A DNA stretch of 64,000 bases from Yersinia kristensenii (GCF_900460525.1 NZ_UHIY01000001.1:3782001-3846000), one strand, 5' to 3'; positions 7,814 through 17,585 are shown, counted from the stretch's first letter. The notes: a model not told the origin generated them from the sequence alone. Numbers and translations are program-made.

Positions 7814-7880
7814 AAACGCTAACCGATATTTATACTGATACACATATTACAGTATCCATAAACGACATCGGTTAGCGTTT
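7814..7880. terminator. Nested hairpin downstream of emtA
   Basis: Perfect 14-bp arms AAACGCTAACCGAT (7814-7827) and ATCGGTTAGCGTTT (7867-7880) enclose a second inverted repeat, ATACTG (7832-7837) with CAGTAT (7850-7855). The structure ends five bases before the emtA stop codon. It probably terminates emtA, or marC transcription from the other side. Confidence 0.6.
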
Positions 7881-7885
7881 TAATA

Positions 7886-8548
7886 TTATTCTGACATCGC
7901 CCGGTAAGCGGTATCGACTTTCCACAAATAACGTGGCGCTTGTGCGGCCGGATGTTTCTTTTGTATATGCTGATAAAATTCGTTCGGGCTAAGACTATTA
8001 ATTTTATTCACTGCCAGTCGTTTATCTGATGAGAACGTCCGCAGCATAGCACCCGCGCCATTGGCGTAAGAAACGATAGTCGCATAACGCAATGTTTGCG
8101 GATCACTTATCCCCGCTAACTGCTGATTTTGCAAAATATTGATATAAGCCGTCCCAATATCAATATTCTTCACGGGATCTTTTAATTCGCCAGAGCTTGG
8201 TTGACCATTGCGCCCTTTCATCCGGTACGCATCACGGCCCGCAGTAGACGCTTTAATTTGCATCAAACCCACGGCATTTGAAGTACTGACCACATCAGGA
8301 TTATAACCAGACTCCACTTGGATAATGGCTTTAATCAAAGTTTCATCAACACCATAATGGCTGGCAGCTTGTTTAATTACATCGCTATACGCAACTGTAC
8401 TTGAACCTGCGCTGCTTTTCTGTGCATTAAGGAAACCACCTTGGGGCGCGTTCTTCAGCCACCCATTATTTGCTTGCGGTGGCGGGGTTTGTTTGGCACA
8501 CCCCGCCAGCAATAAAATTGCCATTAGGCAACCGACTTTTGAATTCAC
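7886..8548 (-). CDS. emtA: Endo-type membrane-bound lytic murein transglycosylase EmtA (MltE)
   Basis: The first 17 residues form a lipoprotein signal with lipobox LLAGC, so the enzyme is an outer-membrane-anchored periplasmic lipoprotein. The SLT domain (residues about 55-210) has the catalytic glutamate in IIQVESGYNP, then NAVGLMQIKAS and the conserved VSYANGAGAMLRTFSSD of EmtA. It cleaves glycan strands of murein internally, forming 1,6-anhydro-muramic acid ends. The length (220) is slightly above the E. coli protein (203) because of a longer linker after the lipobox. The start is GTG, preceded by GGGGA. It is divergent from yfeA. Confidence 0.9.
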   Translation of the reverse strand: MNSKVGCLMAILLLAGCAKQTPPPQANNGWLKNAPQGGFLNAQKSSAGSSTVAYSDVIKQAASHYGVDETLIKAIIQVESGYNPDVVSTSNAVGLMQIKASTAGRDAYRMKGRNGQPSSGELKDPVKNIDIGTAYINILQNQQLAGISDPQTLRYATIVSYANGAGAMLRTFSSDKRLAVNKINSLSPNEFYQHIQKKHPAAQAPRYLWKVDTAYRAMSE

Positions 8549-8700
8549 AGTATTCCCCGAGCTAATAAGCCGTTTGGTAGCATATACAAGTTGTCACCTC
8601 GTCCAAATAGATTTTTTGCGCTAGTTTGACCATTATTAACATAATGATCAGGCTATATTCGGTAACTATCGGTAAGTTTTAGTTTATTGTATGGCGGGGC

Positions 8701-8733
8701 TTGACTTCATCGCTAATGATATTGATAATCATT
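8701..8733 (+). promoter_or_regulatory. yfeA promoter with overlapping Fur box
   Basis: A sigma-70-like promoter is visible: TTGACT (8701-8706), a 17-bp spacer and GATAAT (8724-8729). The sequence AATGATATTGATAATCATT (8715-8733) is very close to the 19-bp Fur consensus and covers the -10 element, so iron-bound Fur should block polymerase. Start codon 8760 lies 26 bp downstream. Confidence 0.85.
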
Positions 8734-8759
8734 TTCATTTAAAGAAAGGGAACATCGCC

Positions 8760-9728
8760 ATGTTTACTAAGCAAAAAATACCCTACCTGCACTCTATTAG
8801 CGGCTTTAGGCCTGGTTTTTTACGTGTCATCGCCTTGTTAACAGCTGTAGCAATTTCATCACTGCTCAGTACCTCAGCGTTGGCAGAAAATAAGCCCAAC
8901 GACCCAGATAAAAAATTCAAAATTGTGACGACATTCACGATTATTCAGGATATCGCGCAAAATGTCGCCGGTGATGCTGCCGTGGTCGAGTCGATAACTA
9001 AACCCGGTGCTGAAATCCATGACTATCAACCGACCCCACGCGACATCGTCAAAGCGCAGTCAGCGGACCTGATTTTATGGAATGGCATGAATCTGGAGCG
9101 TTGGTTTGAGCGCTTCTTCGAAAATATTAAAGACGTCCCTTCTGTTGTAGTGACCGACGGTATTACCCCACTCCCTATCCGTGAAGGGCCATATAAAGGT
9201 ATTCCTAACCCACATGCCTGGATGTCCCCCTCAAACGCATTGATTTATATTGAAAATATTCGTAAAGCGTTGGTTGAACACGATCCTGCTCATGCTGATA
9301 CTTATAATCGCAATGCCAAAGCCTATGCTGAGAAAATTGCCGCACTGGATGCCCCATTGCGTGAACGTTTATCCCGAATTCCAGAACAGCAGCGCTGGCT
9401 AGTGACCAGTGAGGGTGCTTTCAGCTATCTGGCAAAAGATTATGGTTTTAAAGAAGTTTATTTATGGCCAATCAATGCTGAGGAGCAAGGTTCCCCGCAA
9501 CAGGTACGCCATGTTATCGATACCATGCGCGCCAATAAAATCCCGGTAATATTTAGCGAAAGCACTATTTCTGATAAACCCGCCAAGCAGGTCAGCAAAG
9601 AAACTGGAGCGCTATACGGCGGGGTGTTATATGTTGATTCTCTCTCGAATGAGAAAGGCCCTGTTCCTACTTATATCGATTTGATTAACACCACAGTGCA
9701 AACTATCGCGAAAGGATTTGGTCAATGA
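8760..9728 (+). CDS. yfeA: Periplasmic iron/manganese-binding protein YfeA
   Basis: The product belongs to the cluster A-I (ZnuA/TroA) metal-binding proteins. From ATG 8760 (after AAGGGAA) it has a signal peptide ending near LSTSALAEN, then a mature domain with the ligand regions [25 protein letters not shown] and [11 protein letters not shown]. These residues hold Fe2+ or Mn2+. An in-frame upstream start at 8691 would add 23 residues but would precede the promoter's -10 region, so it is rejected. It feeds the YfeBCD membrane complex encoded immediately downstream. Confidence 0.93.
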   Translation: MFTKQKIPYLHSISGFRPGFLRVIALLTAVAISSLLSTSALAENKPNDPDKKFKIVTTFTIIQDIAQNVAGDAAVVESITKPGAEIHDYQPTPRDIVKAQSADLILWNGMNLERWFERFFENIKDVPSVVVTDGITPLPIREGPYKGIPNPHAWMSPSNALIYIENIRKALVEHDPAHADTYNRNAKAYAEKIAALDAPLRERLSRIPEQQRWLVTSEGAFSYLAKDYGFKEVYLWPINAEEQGSPQQVRHVIDTMRANKIPVIFSESTISDKPAKQVSKETGALYGGVLYVDSLSNEKGPVPTYIDLINTTVQTIAKGFGQ

Positions 9729-10615
9729 ACCCTGCTGTTTTTGTCCGCCCGGAGTTGGTCGTGGATAACGTCACTGTTACCTATAACAATGGGCATACGG
9801 CTATTTATGATGCCAGTTTTTCCCTCACTGGCGGGACTATTTGCGCATTAGTCGGCGTCAATGGTAGCGGTAAATCGACTCTGTTTAAAAGCATCATGGG
9901 GCAAGTCAAACCCAGTGTGGGCAAAGTCGAACTGAGTGATAAACCGGTTAGCCACGCCTTAAAACAAAACACCATCGCCTATGTGCCGCAGACCGAAGAT
10001 GTGGATTGGAACTTTCCGGTCTTAGTTGAAGACGTGGTGATGATGGGCCGCTACGGGAAAATGAATTTTTTGCGTATCCCGAGTCGAGAAGATAAGGCTC
10101 TGGTTGATAAGGCTATTGAGCGGGTCGGATTAACCGCATTGCGTTCACGGCAAATCGGTGAACTGTCTGGCGGGCAGAAAAAGCGGGTATTTCTGGCGCG
10201 AGCACTGGCTCAGCAAGGCACTGTATTACTGCTGGATGAGCCTTTCACCGGGGTTGATGTCAAAACGGAAAATGCCATCATTGATTTACTGCGCGCACTG
10301 CGCGATGAAGGGCATCTGATTTTGGTTTCAACTCATAACCTCGGCAGTGTGCCGGAGTTTTGTGACCACGTGATTCTGATTAATCAGACCGTGCTGGCGG
10401 CAGGTCCAACAGAGACCACTTTTACTCAAAAGAACCTTGAAATGACTTTTGGTGGCGTCTTACGCCATATCAATCTATCGGGGAATACGCTACACGACGA
10501 TAATGACCCGCGCACCGTGACGGTCATTACTGATGACGAACGCCCTGCGGTATTTTATGGTCATACCAAAAATGATCCACCGGCGCAAAGCCAGTCGAAG
10601 GAGAACACGCCCTGA
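9725..10615 (+). CDS. yfeB: YfeB, ATPase of the YfeABCD metal transporter
   Basis: It is an ABC ATPase: Walker [10 protein letters not shown] at residues about 43-51, Q-loop [10 protein letters not shown], signature LSGGQKKR near 148, Walker B VLLLDEP, and the H-switch in STHNLG. After the ATPase core the protein has an extended hydrophilic C-terminal tail of about 60 residues, longer than in many metal ABC ATPases. The start ATG overlaps the yfeA stop (ATGA). It powers import of chelated iron and manganese. Confidence 0.93.
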   Translation: MNPAVFVRPELVVDNVTVTYNNGHTAIYDASFSLTGGTICALVGVNGSGKSTLFKSIMGQVKPSVGKVELSDKPVSHALKQNTIAYVPQTEDVDWNFPVLVEDVVMMGRYGKMNFLRIPSREDKALVDKAIERVGLTALRSRQIGELSGGQKKRVFLARALAQQGTVLLLDEPFTGVDVKTENAIIDLLRALRDEGHLILVSTHNLGSVPEFCDHVILINQTVLAAGPTETTFTQKNLEMTFGGVLRHINLSGNTLHDDNDPRTVTVITDDERPAVFYGHTKNDPPAQSQSKENTP

Positions 10616-11499
10616 TGCTGGAAATTTTACTGCAACCCTTTAATTACAATTACATGGTGAAAGCCATTTGGGTGAGCGCGATTGTCGGTGCGGTCTGTGC
10701 TTTCTTATCTGCTTATTTGATGCTGAAAGGTTGGTCACTGATGGGAGATGCACTCTCGCACTCCGTCGTGCCCGGTGTGGCGGGTGCTTATGCCCTCGGT
10801 CTGCCTTATGCCGCTGGCGCATTCTTTACTGGCATGCTCGCAGCATTGGCTATGACATTAGTCCGCCACATCACCCGCCTGCGTGAAGATGCCATCATCG
10901 GTTTTATTTTCTCCACTTTTTTTGCCGTCGGGCTGTTAATTGTTTCGCTCAATCCCACCTCCGTCAATGTGCAGTCGATTATTTTCGGTAATATTTTGGG
11001 CATAGCCGATGAAGATGTTTTACAAGTCGAAATCATTATTTTGGTCTCTTTTGTGATTTTATGTCTGATTTGGAAAGACTTGCTGGCGGTGTTTTTTGAT
11101 GAGGGCCACGCCCTGTCGATTGGCCTGTCACCCCTGCGGTTAAAGATTTTATTCTTCACCTTGCTGAGTGCCTGTACTGTGGCTGCGCTGCAAACTGTCG
11201 GGGCAATTCTAGTGATTGCCATGGTAGTCACGCCGGGGGCAACAGCCTATTTGTTGACTGACCGTTTTAGCCGTTTACTGGTGATAGCTATCGCCATTGG
11301 GGCTTTTACCAGTGCCTTTGGTGCTTATCTCAGCTTCTATCTTGATGGGGCAACCGGCGGGGTCATTGTGACCTTACAAACAGTGGTTTTCCTGCTGGCC
11401 TTTGTCTTCGCCCCTAAACACGGCTTGCTGGCAACGCGTTATCAAACGCGCCAGAAGCGCCGTCACCCTGCGGCCCCACGTCCGGAGGATAATATATGA
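10615..11499 (+). CDS. yfeC: YfeC, permease of the YfeABCD metal transporter
   Basis: The 294-residue protein is a cluster A-I (ABC-3 type) permease with about eight hydrophobic segments and the family loop KGWSLMGDALSHSVVPG near residue 37. It shares that loop with YfeD, indicating duplication of one ancestral permease. Its ATG overlaps the yfeB stop in TGATG. The C terminus is basic. It forms the membrane channel together with YfeD. Confidence 0.92.
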   Translation: MLEILLQPFNYNYMVKAIWVSAIVGAVCAFLSAYLMLKGWSLMGDALSHSVVPGVAGAYALGLPYAAGAFFTGMLAALAMTLVRHITRLREDAIIGFIFSTFFAVGLLIVSLNPTSVNVQSIIFGNILGIADEDVLQVEIIILVSFVILCLIWKDLLAVFFDEGHALSIGLSPLRLKILFFTLLSACTVAALQTVGAILVIAMVVTPGATAYLLTDRFSRLLVIAIAIGAFTSAFGAYLSFYLDGATGGVIVTLQTVVFLLAFVFAPKHGLLATRYQTRQKRRHPAAPRPEDNI

Positions 11500-12389
11500 A
11501 TACCTTGTTCAGCCTGGTCAGCGAACCTTTCGCCTACCCCTTTATGCAACGGGCGATAGTCGCAGCCATCATTACCGGTGTGGTATGTGCGGTATTATCT
11601 TGCTACCTGGTGTTAAAAGGTTGGTCATTAATGGGGGATGCTATCTCTCACGCCGTGCTACCGGGTATTGTATTGGCCTTTTGGTTGGGCATCCCATTGG
11701 TTATCGGGGCTTTTATCTCAGGGATCTTTTGTGCTGTCGCCACGGGCTATTTAAAAGAAAACAGTCGGGTTAAAGAGGATACGGTCATGGGAATTGTATT
11801 TTCAGGCATGTTCGCTTTTGGTCTGGTGCTATTTTCCCGTATGGATACTGACCAGCATCTGAGTCATATTTTGTTCGGTAATATGCTGGGTATTTCACTG
11901 GCAGAACTGAAACAAACCTTATGGATTGCCGGGTTCACTCTGTTAGTGGTGCTGTTAAAGCGCAAAGATTTCATGCTGTACTGCTTTGACCCAAACCACG
12001 CCCGTGTCATTGGGCTGCCCGTTAAGCTATTGCACTATGGTTTACTGTGTTTGCTGGCATTAACTATCGTGGCTTCATTGCAGGCGGTGGGGGTTATTTT
12101 AGTTATCGCCATGTTGATATCTCCGGGTATTATCGCTTTTATGGTGTGCCGCAGTTTTGATCAAATGCTGGTTGTTGCCACTCTGGCTTCTGTGCTTTCA
12201 TGTGTATTAGGGACGTTAATAAGCTTCCATATTGACGGCGCGACAGGCCCCTGTATCGTCATTATTCAAGCATTATTCTTTGTCATTGCGCTCATATATA
12301 GCCATATAAAACCGACGAAGGGCCGCCCAATAGCTTTGAAAGCCCAAGATGACGGTGCTAAAAATACGCCAAGAGGTAACCTGCTATAA
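11496..12389 (+). CDS. yfeD: YfeD, second permease of the YfeABCD transporter
   Basis: It is a paralogue of YfeC: KGWSLMGDAISHAVLPGIVL near residue 38, similar hydrophobic pattern, 297 residues. CGGAGGA lies before the ATG at 11496, which overlaps the yfeC stop by four bases, so all four yfe genes are translationally coupled. No clear intrinsic terminator was found directly after the stop. Confidence 0.92.
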   Translation: MNTLFSLVSEPFAYPFMQRAIVAAIITGVVCAVLSCYLVLKGWSLMGDAISHAVLPGIVLAFWLGIPLVIGAFISGIFCAVATGYLKENSRVKEDTVMGIVFSGMFAFGLVLFSRMDTDQHLSHILFGNMLGISLAELKQTLWIAGFTLLVVLLKRKDFMLYCFDPNHARVIGLPVKLLHYGLLCLLALTIVASLQAVGVILVIAMLISPGIIAFMVCRSFDQMLVVATLASVLSCVLGTLISFHIDGATGPCIVIIQALFFVIALIYSHIKPTKGRPIALKAQDDGAKNTPRGNLL

Positions 12390-12704
12390 TGAATTGAGCT
12401 TTAATATACTTGCCGTATTGAATTCACGCACTACGGCTTATTATTGCTTACTATTTTCCAGGTATATTTCTGTTCTCATGGTAATAAGCCAAAGCAGCGA
12501 TAGGGGCCCAATAAATAGCAGAATCCGTCGTTTGTTTGATCTTGCATGGCTATCCCTGTGCACGGGCTCTTGTTCTTCACACCATAAAAAAGTTAACCTG
12601 ATATTCTGTCCCTAAGGCCATGGGATAACAGGTAGGCAGCAAGCGAACCACTCTTCAATCATCACGTTTGAAGGGTATAACTGGCAGCTGATAGGGGGTG
12701 AATC
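12390..12704. other. Intergenic region after yfeD, no gene seen
   Basis: A plus-strand frame crosses this stretch but has no ribosome-binding site and no recognisable sequence. Near 12630-12675 the words GTAGGCAGCAAGCGAA and GTTTGAAGGGTATA recall ERIC-type arms, perhaps a degenerate relic. The FN3K-like gene's ribosome-binding site (ATAGGGGG) lies at the right edge. Confidence 0.4.
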
Positions 12705-13574
12705 ATGTGGCAAGCAGTGAATCGTCTGTTAGGTGAATATTTCGGGCCCGCTGAAATCCGAGAAAGAACCGAACTGCCCGGCGGAGATATTCATGATGCC
12801 TGGCGTCTCAGCTATGGTGATACTGAAGTTTTCGTCAAATGTGATACCCGTGAAATGCTGCCCATATTTACCGCCGAGGCAGATCAACTCTCTCTATTGG
12901 CCCGCAGCAAAACCGTCCAAGTGCCTGAAGTCTATGGTGTGGGCAGTGATCGTGAATACAGTTTCTTGCTACTTGAGTATATCCCGCTTAAACCCTTAGA
13001 TGCCCATAATGCTTATTGTTTGGGTCAACAATTAGCACATTTACATCAATGGAGTGAACAACTGCAATTTGGGCTGGATTTTGATAATGATTTATCCACC
13101 ACACCCCAACCCAATAGCTGGCAGCGTCGCTGGGCGCAGTTTTTCTCTGAACAACGTATCGGCTGGCAATTACAATTAGCTGCCGAGAAAGGTATGTCAT
13201 TTGGCGATATCGAGCATATTACTCATCTTGTTCAAGAGCGTTTACAAAGCCACCAGCCACAGCCTTCGTTATTACACGGCGATTTATGGCCCGCTAACTG
13301 TGCTTCCAGTGCCAATGGTCCGGTGATTTTTGATCCCGCCTGTTATTGGGGTGACCGCGAGTGCGACCTTTCTATGCTGCCGCTCTACCCAGCTCTTCCG
13401 GCACAGATTTATGATGGTTATCAGAGTATCTGGCCCCTACCTGGCGGTTTTATTGAACGCCAACCTATTTATCAACTTTATTATTTATTGAACCGCAGTA
13501 ATCTGTTTGGTGGTCAACACTGGATTAATGCGCAAGTTGCGGTTGAAAAACTGCTGCATCCAGAAAGATTTTAA
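12705..13574 (+). CDS. yniA: Fructosamine-kinase-family protein (YniA)
   Basis: The 289-residue protein has the aminoglycoside-phosphotransferase/FN3K fold: the N-terminal lobe with TEVFVKCD and LLLEYIPL, the catalytic HGDLWPANC near residue 190 and the metal-binding DPACYWGDRECDLSM near 208. FN3K-related proteins phosphorylate ketosamines formed by glycation, allowing protein repair; the substrate of bacterial YniA is not firmly known. Its neighbours yniB and hxpB repeat the E. coli order. GGGGGTGAATC precedes the ATG. Confidence 0.88.
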   Translation: MWQAVNRLLGEYFGPAEIRERTELPGGDIHDAWRLSYGDTEVFVKCDTREMLPIFTAEADQLSLLARSKTVQVPEVYGVGSDREYSFLLLEYIPLKPLDAHNAYCLGQQLAHLHQWSEQLQFGLDFDNDLSTTPQPNSWQRRWAQFFSEQRIGWQLQLAAEKGMSFGDIEHITHLVQERLQSHQPQPSLLHGDLWPANCASSANGPVIFDPACYWGDRECDLSMLPLYPALPAQIYDGYQSIWPLPGGFIERQPIYQLYYLLNRSNLFGGQHWINAQVAVEKLLHPERF

Positions 13575-13629
13575 GGCAGCCGCCCCGAAAGTGGCAGGTT
13601 AGGTTGCTTTTGATCGGGGGATTGATAGA

Positions 13630-13654
13630 AAAAGGCCCTTATTATGGGCCTTTT
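13630..13654. terminator. Bidirectional terminator between yniA and yniB
   Basis: AAAAGGCCC (13630-13638) pairs with GGGCCTTTT (13646-13654) around a 7-base loop, with A-rich and T-rich flanks suited to both convergent genes. Confidence 0.8.
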
Positions 13655-13696
13655 CATTATGATTAGCAGACTCAGCGGTGTTATCAGGTAGGGTTG

Positions 13697-14251
13697 CTAC
13701 CCTTGAGCCATCGCCTCTAATAGCTTGATAACAAAATAGAACGCCACACCTATCACTAATGGCAGGATATATAAGGTGAAAAACTGCAAAAAGATGGTGT
13801 GATGCGGTAAGACTATTTTCTCTTCCAACTGTTCGCGGCTACGCCCTTCACTGCCCTTGGCCTGTTCTAAAATCATTTGGTCTTCAATACCTTCACGAAT
13901 ATGACGGACTTGTCGTGACATCCGCGCACCAGAGGCTTGCAATGACAAACCAACGAAAATCAACATGTAAATGATAAAGAACATGATGTTCGATGCTGAA
14001 AAGCCCTGCTCGAAACTCGGCACCGGTGAGTTGTACCAGAAGATATCCAGAAAAGTTGTGTTGAAGCGGATCATGTCCGTTATGACGTGGATAAAATCCA
14101 GCATAACCGCATTAACCCCAGTGCTTTTTTGACTATATTGATAGGCAAAATTGATAATTGAAATCAATGTTGACAGCAGTGCTGGAATAAAAACGAGCCA
14201 CCCGGCTATCCGTTTGATAACAGCGACACGCCCAGCCTGTTGATAGGTCAT
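13697..14251 (-). CDS. yniB: Inner-membrane protein YniB
   Basis: From ATG 14251 the product is 184 residues and begins MTYQQAGRVAVIKRI, matching E. coli YniB from its first residue; AAGGAGAAGTC precedes it. Three to four hydrophobic segments are visible (about 14-34, 80-105, 155-178). The loop QASGARMSRQVRHIREGIED is characteristic of the family. The function is unknown. The gene lies between yniA and hxpB, divergent from hxpB. Confidence 0.88.
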   Translation of the reverse strand: MTYQQAGRVAVIKRIAGWLVFIPALLSTLISIINFAYQYSQKSTGVNAVMLDFIHVITDMIRFNTTFLDIFWYNSPVPSFEQGFSASNIMFFIIYMLIFVGLSLQASGARMSRQVRHIREGIEDQMILEQAKGSEGRSREQLEEKIVLPHHTIFLQFFTLYILPLVIGVAFYFVIKLLEAMAQG

Positions 14252-14500
14252 GACTTCTCCTTGTAAATACCACAACTTATGTAGCTTTAGTTTACCCGCT
14301 ACCTCGCGGTCATGTGCAGAATTTTGCTGAAGTTCTTACGATTAACACCCACTCAAGCCTAGCTCATCCAGCGCAATATCATTAAGTTAATAAATTATAT
14401 CGTAAGAAAGACAAAGAATTGCGTTCCACCGGTTCAATCATTATGAACCAATGTTACAGTGTTAAATCCGTAGCTAGAGACCAAACAGGAGTAACAATAA

Positions 14501-15166
14501 ATGGCGACCCCTCATACTATTAAGGCCGCAATTTTCGATATGGACGGCTTGCTGATTGATTCGGAGCCTTTATGGCTACAGGCTGAACTCGATATTTTCA
14601 CTGAGTTGGGGCTGGATACCTCTTCAAGAGATTCATTGCCCGACACCCTCGGATTACGCATCGATTTAGTCGTGAAGCTGTGGTTCCAGTCTATGCCATG
14701 GCAAGGGCCGAGTCAGGCAGAAGTTTGCAACCGTATTATTGCCCGGGCGATAGATTTGGTAGAAGAAACCAAGCCGGTATTACCCGGTGTAGGATATGCA
14801 TTGGATCTTTGCCGCGAGCAAGGGCTGAAAATTGGCCTGGCATCCGCTTCTCCACTGCATATGCAAAAGCGCGTTCTGGCGATGTTAAATATTGAAAAAT
14901 ACTTCGACCGCCTGGTTTCCGCAGAATACCTGCCCCACAGCAAACCACATCCAGAAGTGTATTTGAATGCTGCGGCTGACTTAGGTGTTGACCCTCTGGA
15001 ATGTGTCACGCTGGAAGATTCTGTCAATGGGATGATTGCCACTAAAGCAGCACGTATGCGCTCTATTGTCATCCCTTCAGAAGAATATCGCGCCGACCCG
15101 CGCTGGGTCCTGTCGGATATTCAGTTGAACTCATTAGAACAATTGCGTAAGGAACATATTTCGTAG
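14501..15166 (+). CDS. hxpB: Hexitol/2-deoxyglucose-6-phosphate phosphatase HxpB (YniC)
   Basis: It is a HAD-superfamily phosphatase with motif I FDMDGLLIDSEP at residues about 11-22 (nucleophile Asp and acid/base Asp), motif II in ASASPL, Lys in SKPHPEVY and motif IV in TLEDSVNG. The cap is of the small helical C1 type. E. coli HxpB dephosphorylates 2-deoxyglucose-6-P and hexitol phosphates, protecting cells from toxic sugar phosphates. A good site, AGGAG, precedes the ATG. In E. coli the next gene is ydjM; here 10 kb of pectin genes intervene. Confidence 0.9.
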   Translation: MATPHTIKAAIFDMDGLLIDSEPLWLQAELDIFTELGLDTSSRDSLPDTLGLRIDLVVKLWFQSMPWQGPSQAEVCNRIIARAIDLVEETKPVLPGVGYALDLCREQGLKIGLASASPLHMQKRVLAMLNIEKYFDRLVSAEYLPHSKPHPEVYLNAAADLGVDPLECVTLEDSVNGMIATKAARMRSIVIPSEEYRADPRWVLSDIQLNSLEQLRKEHIS

Positions 15167-15235
15167 CGGACGGTTAATTATTATCTTGGCGATAAAGGGC
15201 GGTCAGAGTTGATAACTCAACCGCCCGAATACGTT

Positions 15236-15568
15236 TTACAGGAAATCATCCCGCTTAGGCGTAAAGGTGTCGATCAAAATACTATTATCTTCCAGTGATA
15301 CCGCGCCGTGCATTTCGTTCTTAACGGCACGATACGCATCTCCGGCTTTCAAAATACGTTTCTGCCCGTCGATTTCCACTTCGAAACTCCCCGCCGCCAC
15401 ATAAGCAATCTGGTCATGAATATCGTGCTTGTGCGCAACACCAATGGCACCTTTATCAAAGTGAACACAGACCATCATCAGCTCATCGCTCCAGGTCATC
15501 ACTTTACGTTTAATGCCATTGCCTAACTCTTCCCAAGGCGTTTCATCGTTAATAAAAAACATCTTCAT
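15236..15568 (-). CDS. kdgF: KdgF, unsaturated uronate linearising cupin
   Basis: The 110-residue protein is a single-domain cupin: VAHKHDIHDQIAYVAAGSFE (residues about 44-63) gives the His-rich metal site and EMHGA the final histidine. KdgF converts the 4,5-unsaturated galacturonate released by lyases to the linear 5-keto-4-deoxyuronate used by KduI. GAGGAG precedes the ATG at 15568. It is divergent from kduI and shares the intergenic KdgR operator. Confidence 0.92.
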   Translation of the reverse strand: MKMFFINDETPWEELGNGIKRKVMTWSDELMMVCVHFDKGAIGVAHKHDIHDQIAYVAAGSFEVEIDGQKRILKAGDAYRAVKNEMHGAVSLEDNSILIDTFTPKRDDFL

Positions 15569-15700
15569 TATTTCTCCTCATTATTATGCAGAATAGTCTG
15601 TAGCCCAGTCACAGTTTTACACTGAATTCAGCCCATTCTAAGGCCAAAATCCGCAGTTCAATCATAATTAATCCAAAAATCATGACGCCCCTCAAAAAAT

Positions 15701-15720
15701 AATAAAACATCATTTCATTT
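15701..15720. promoter_or_regulatory. KdgR operator between kdgF and kduI
   Basis: AATAAAACATCATTTCATTT matches the KdgR operator pattern, an AT-rich dyad with AAAC and GTTTC-like halves. It lies between the divergent kdgF and kduI genes and could repress both. Confidence 0.75.
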
Positions 15721-15800
15721 TAATTGAATTAACTTCCCGCAAATACTATCATCACCACATCAAAAGAAACACCGGTCCGAACCGAAAGAGAGGCACCGAT

Positions 15801-16637
15801 ATGCAAATTCGTCAAAGTATTCATAGTGACCATGCCAGGCAACTCGATACCGCCGGCCTGCGTCGTGAATTTCTGATTGAAAATATTTTTGTCGCAGATG
15901 AGTACACCATGACCTATAGCCATATCGACCGCATCATTGTGGGAGGTATTTTGCCGGTCGATAAAACGGTCAGCATTGGCGATGAAGTGGGTAAGCAACT
16001 GGGTGTCAGTTACTTTTTGGCGCGCCGTGAACTGGGCGTGATCAATATTGGTGGGCCGGGCCTTATCTCAGTTGATGGGCAAGTTTATGAAATTGGCAAT
16101 GAAGAAGCCTTGTATGTAGGTAAAGGTGCAAAGGATGTAACCTTCAGTAGTCTTGAGAGTCAAAAACCGGCCAAGTTCTATTACAACAGTGCACCGGCAC
16201 ACACCTCTTACCCCCATAAGAAAATCACGCTAGCAGAAGCCACACCACAAACATTGGGTGATGACGCGACCAGTAATCGTCGCACTATCAATAAATACAT
16301 CGTGCCCGATGTGTTGCCAACCTGCCAACTGACTATGGGATTGACCAAACTGGCCCCCGGAAATCTTTGGAACACCATGCCTTGCCATACGCATGACCGC
16401 CGCATGGAAGTGTATTTCTACTTTGATATGGACGAAGAAACGGCCGTCTTCCACATGATGGGCCAGCCACAAGAAACTCGCCATTTGCTCGTCCACAACG
16501 AACAAGCGGTAATTTCACCCAGCTGGTCTATTCATTCTGGCGTGGGTACCAAGCGTTATACATTCATCTGGGGCATGGTCGGTGAAAACCAAGTCTTCGG
16601 TGATATGGACCACATCGCCGTTAGCGAACTGCGCTAA
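15801..16637 (+). CDS. kduI: KduI, 5-dehydro-4-deoxy-D-glucuronate isomerase
   Basis: The 278-residue length is exactly that of the family. Recognisable segments are [20 protein letters not shown] at the N terminus, [11 protein letters not shown] with zinc-ligand histidines, [17 protein letters not shown] and [12 protein letters not shown]. It isomerises 5-keto-4-deoxyuronate to 2,5-diketo-3-deoxygluconate in the cytoplasm. GAGAGG precedes the ATG. It is followed by kduD. Confidence 0.95.
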   Translation: MQIRQSIHSDHARQLDTAGLRREFLIENIFVADEYTMTYSHIDRIIVGGILPVDKTVSIGDEVGKQLGVSYFLARRELGVINIGGPGLISVDGQVYEIGNEEALYVGKGAKDVTFSSLESQKPAKFYYNSAPAHTSYPHKKITLAEATPQTLGDDATSNRRTINKYIVPDVLPTCQLTMGLTKLAPGNLWNTMPCHTHDRRMEVYFYFDMDEETAVFHMMGQPQETRHLLVHNEQAVISPSWSIHSGVGTKRYTFIWGMVGENQVFGDMDHIAVSELR

Positions 16638-16673
16638 ATGTTACGAATAGTATTAAGCGTCACCAACTGAATC

Positions 16674-16693
16674 CGTCCTTTGGACGTTTTCTT
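16674..16693 (+). terminator. Weak terminator-like hairpin between kduI and kduD
   Basis: CGTCC (16674-16678), TTT, GGACG (16682-16686) is followed by TTTTCTT. The stem is short, so it could partly terminate kduI transcripts and lower kduD expression, or be incidental. Confidence 0.35.
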
Positions 16694-16746
16694 CCCCAAT
16701 ATTGAAATCGCGGCAATCGTTGACCGCCTTGAGAGAGATGTTAGCT

Positions 16747-17508
16747 ATGATCTTAGATTCCTTTGAGTTAAAGGGTAAAATTGCTCTGGTTACCGGCTGT
16801 GACACAGGTTTGGGCCAAGGTATGGCGATTGGTTTAGCCGAAGCAGGTTGTGATATCGTTGGTGTGAATATTGTTGAACCAAAAGATACCATTGAGAAAG
16901 TGACCGCATTAGGCCGCCGCTTCTTAAGTTTGACTGCTGACCTGAGCAAGATTGATGGCATCCCTGCCCTGTTAGAACGTGCTATCGCTGAATTTGGCCA
17001 AATCGATATTCTGGTCAATAACGCCGGGATTATCCGTCGTGAAGATGCGATCAACTTCAGCGAGAAGGACTGGGACGATGTGATGAATGTGAACATCAAA
17101 ACGGTGTTCTTTATGTCTCAAGCGGTTGCCAAGCAATTTATCAAACAAGGTACTGGCGGCAAAATCATCAACGTTGCTTCCATGCTCTCTTACCAGGGCG
17201 GTATTCGCGTACCTTCTTACACCGCATCGAAAAGCGCAGTGATGGGTGTGACCCGTCTGTTAGCAAACGAATGGGCTAAACACGGCATCAATGTGAATGC
17301 GGTAGCGCCTGGTTACATGGCCACCAACAACACTCAGCAGTTGCGTAAAGATGAAGAACGCAGCAAAGAGATCCTTGACCGTATCCCTGCGGGTCGTTGG
17401 GGTCTGCCTGATGACCTGAAAGGCCCTGTAGTCTTCCTGGCATCTAAAGCATCGGACTATATCAGTGGTTACACTATCGCTGTTGATGGCGGTTGGTTAG
17501 CTCGCTAA
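16747..17508 (+). CDS. kduD: KduD, 2-dehydro-3-deoxy-D-gluconate 5-dehydrogenase
   Basis: From ATG 16747 the protein has 253 residues, the family length; the longer frame from 16702 lacks support, while GAGAGAGATG lies before 16747. It is a short-chain dehydrogenase: TGCDTGLGQG for NAD binding, NNAG, catalytic Ser in NVASML, YTASK (Tyr and Lys), and the ending GYTIAVDGGWLAR. It reduces 2,5-diketo-3-deoxygluconate to 2-keto-3-deoxygluconate, which then needs KdgK (not in this window). Confidence 0.95.
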   Translation: MILDSFELKGKIALVTGCDTGLGQGMAIGLAEAGCDIVGVNIVEPKDTIEKVTALGRRFLSLTADLSKIDGIPALLERAIAEFGQIDILVNNAGIIRREDAINFSEKDWDDVMNVNIKTVFFMSQAVAKQFIKQGTGGKIINVASMLSYQGGIRVPSYTASKSAVMGVTRLLANEWAKHGINVNAVAPGYMATNNTQQLRKDEERSKEILDRIPAGRWGLPDDLKGPVVFLASKASDYISGYTIAVDGGWLAR

Positions 17509-17585
17509 ACGCAGAAATATCACTAATTTGAGTTAAGGACTATTTCCTACGGTTATTCGCAATATTCCAGCTCAAAACCCCATTC

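Noticed and set aside
12349..12615. 88-codon frame overlapping the yfeD 3' end
   Set aside because: It begins inside yfeD, lacks a ribosome-binding site and has an unusual composition; treated as chance.
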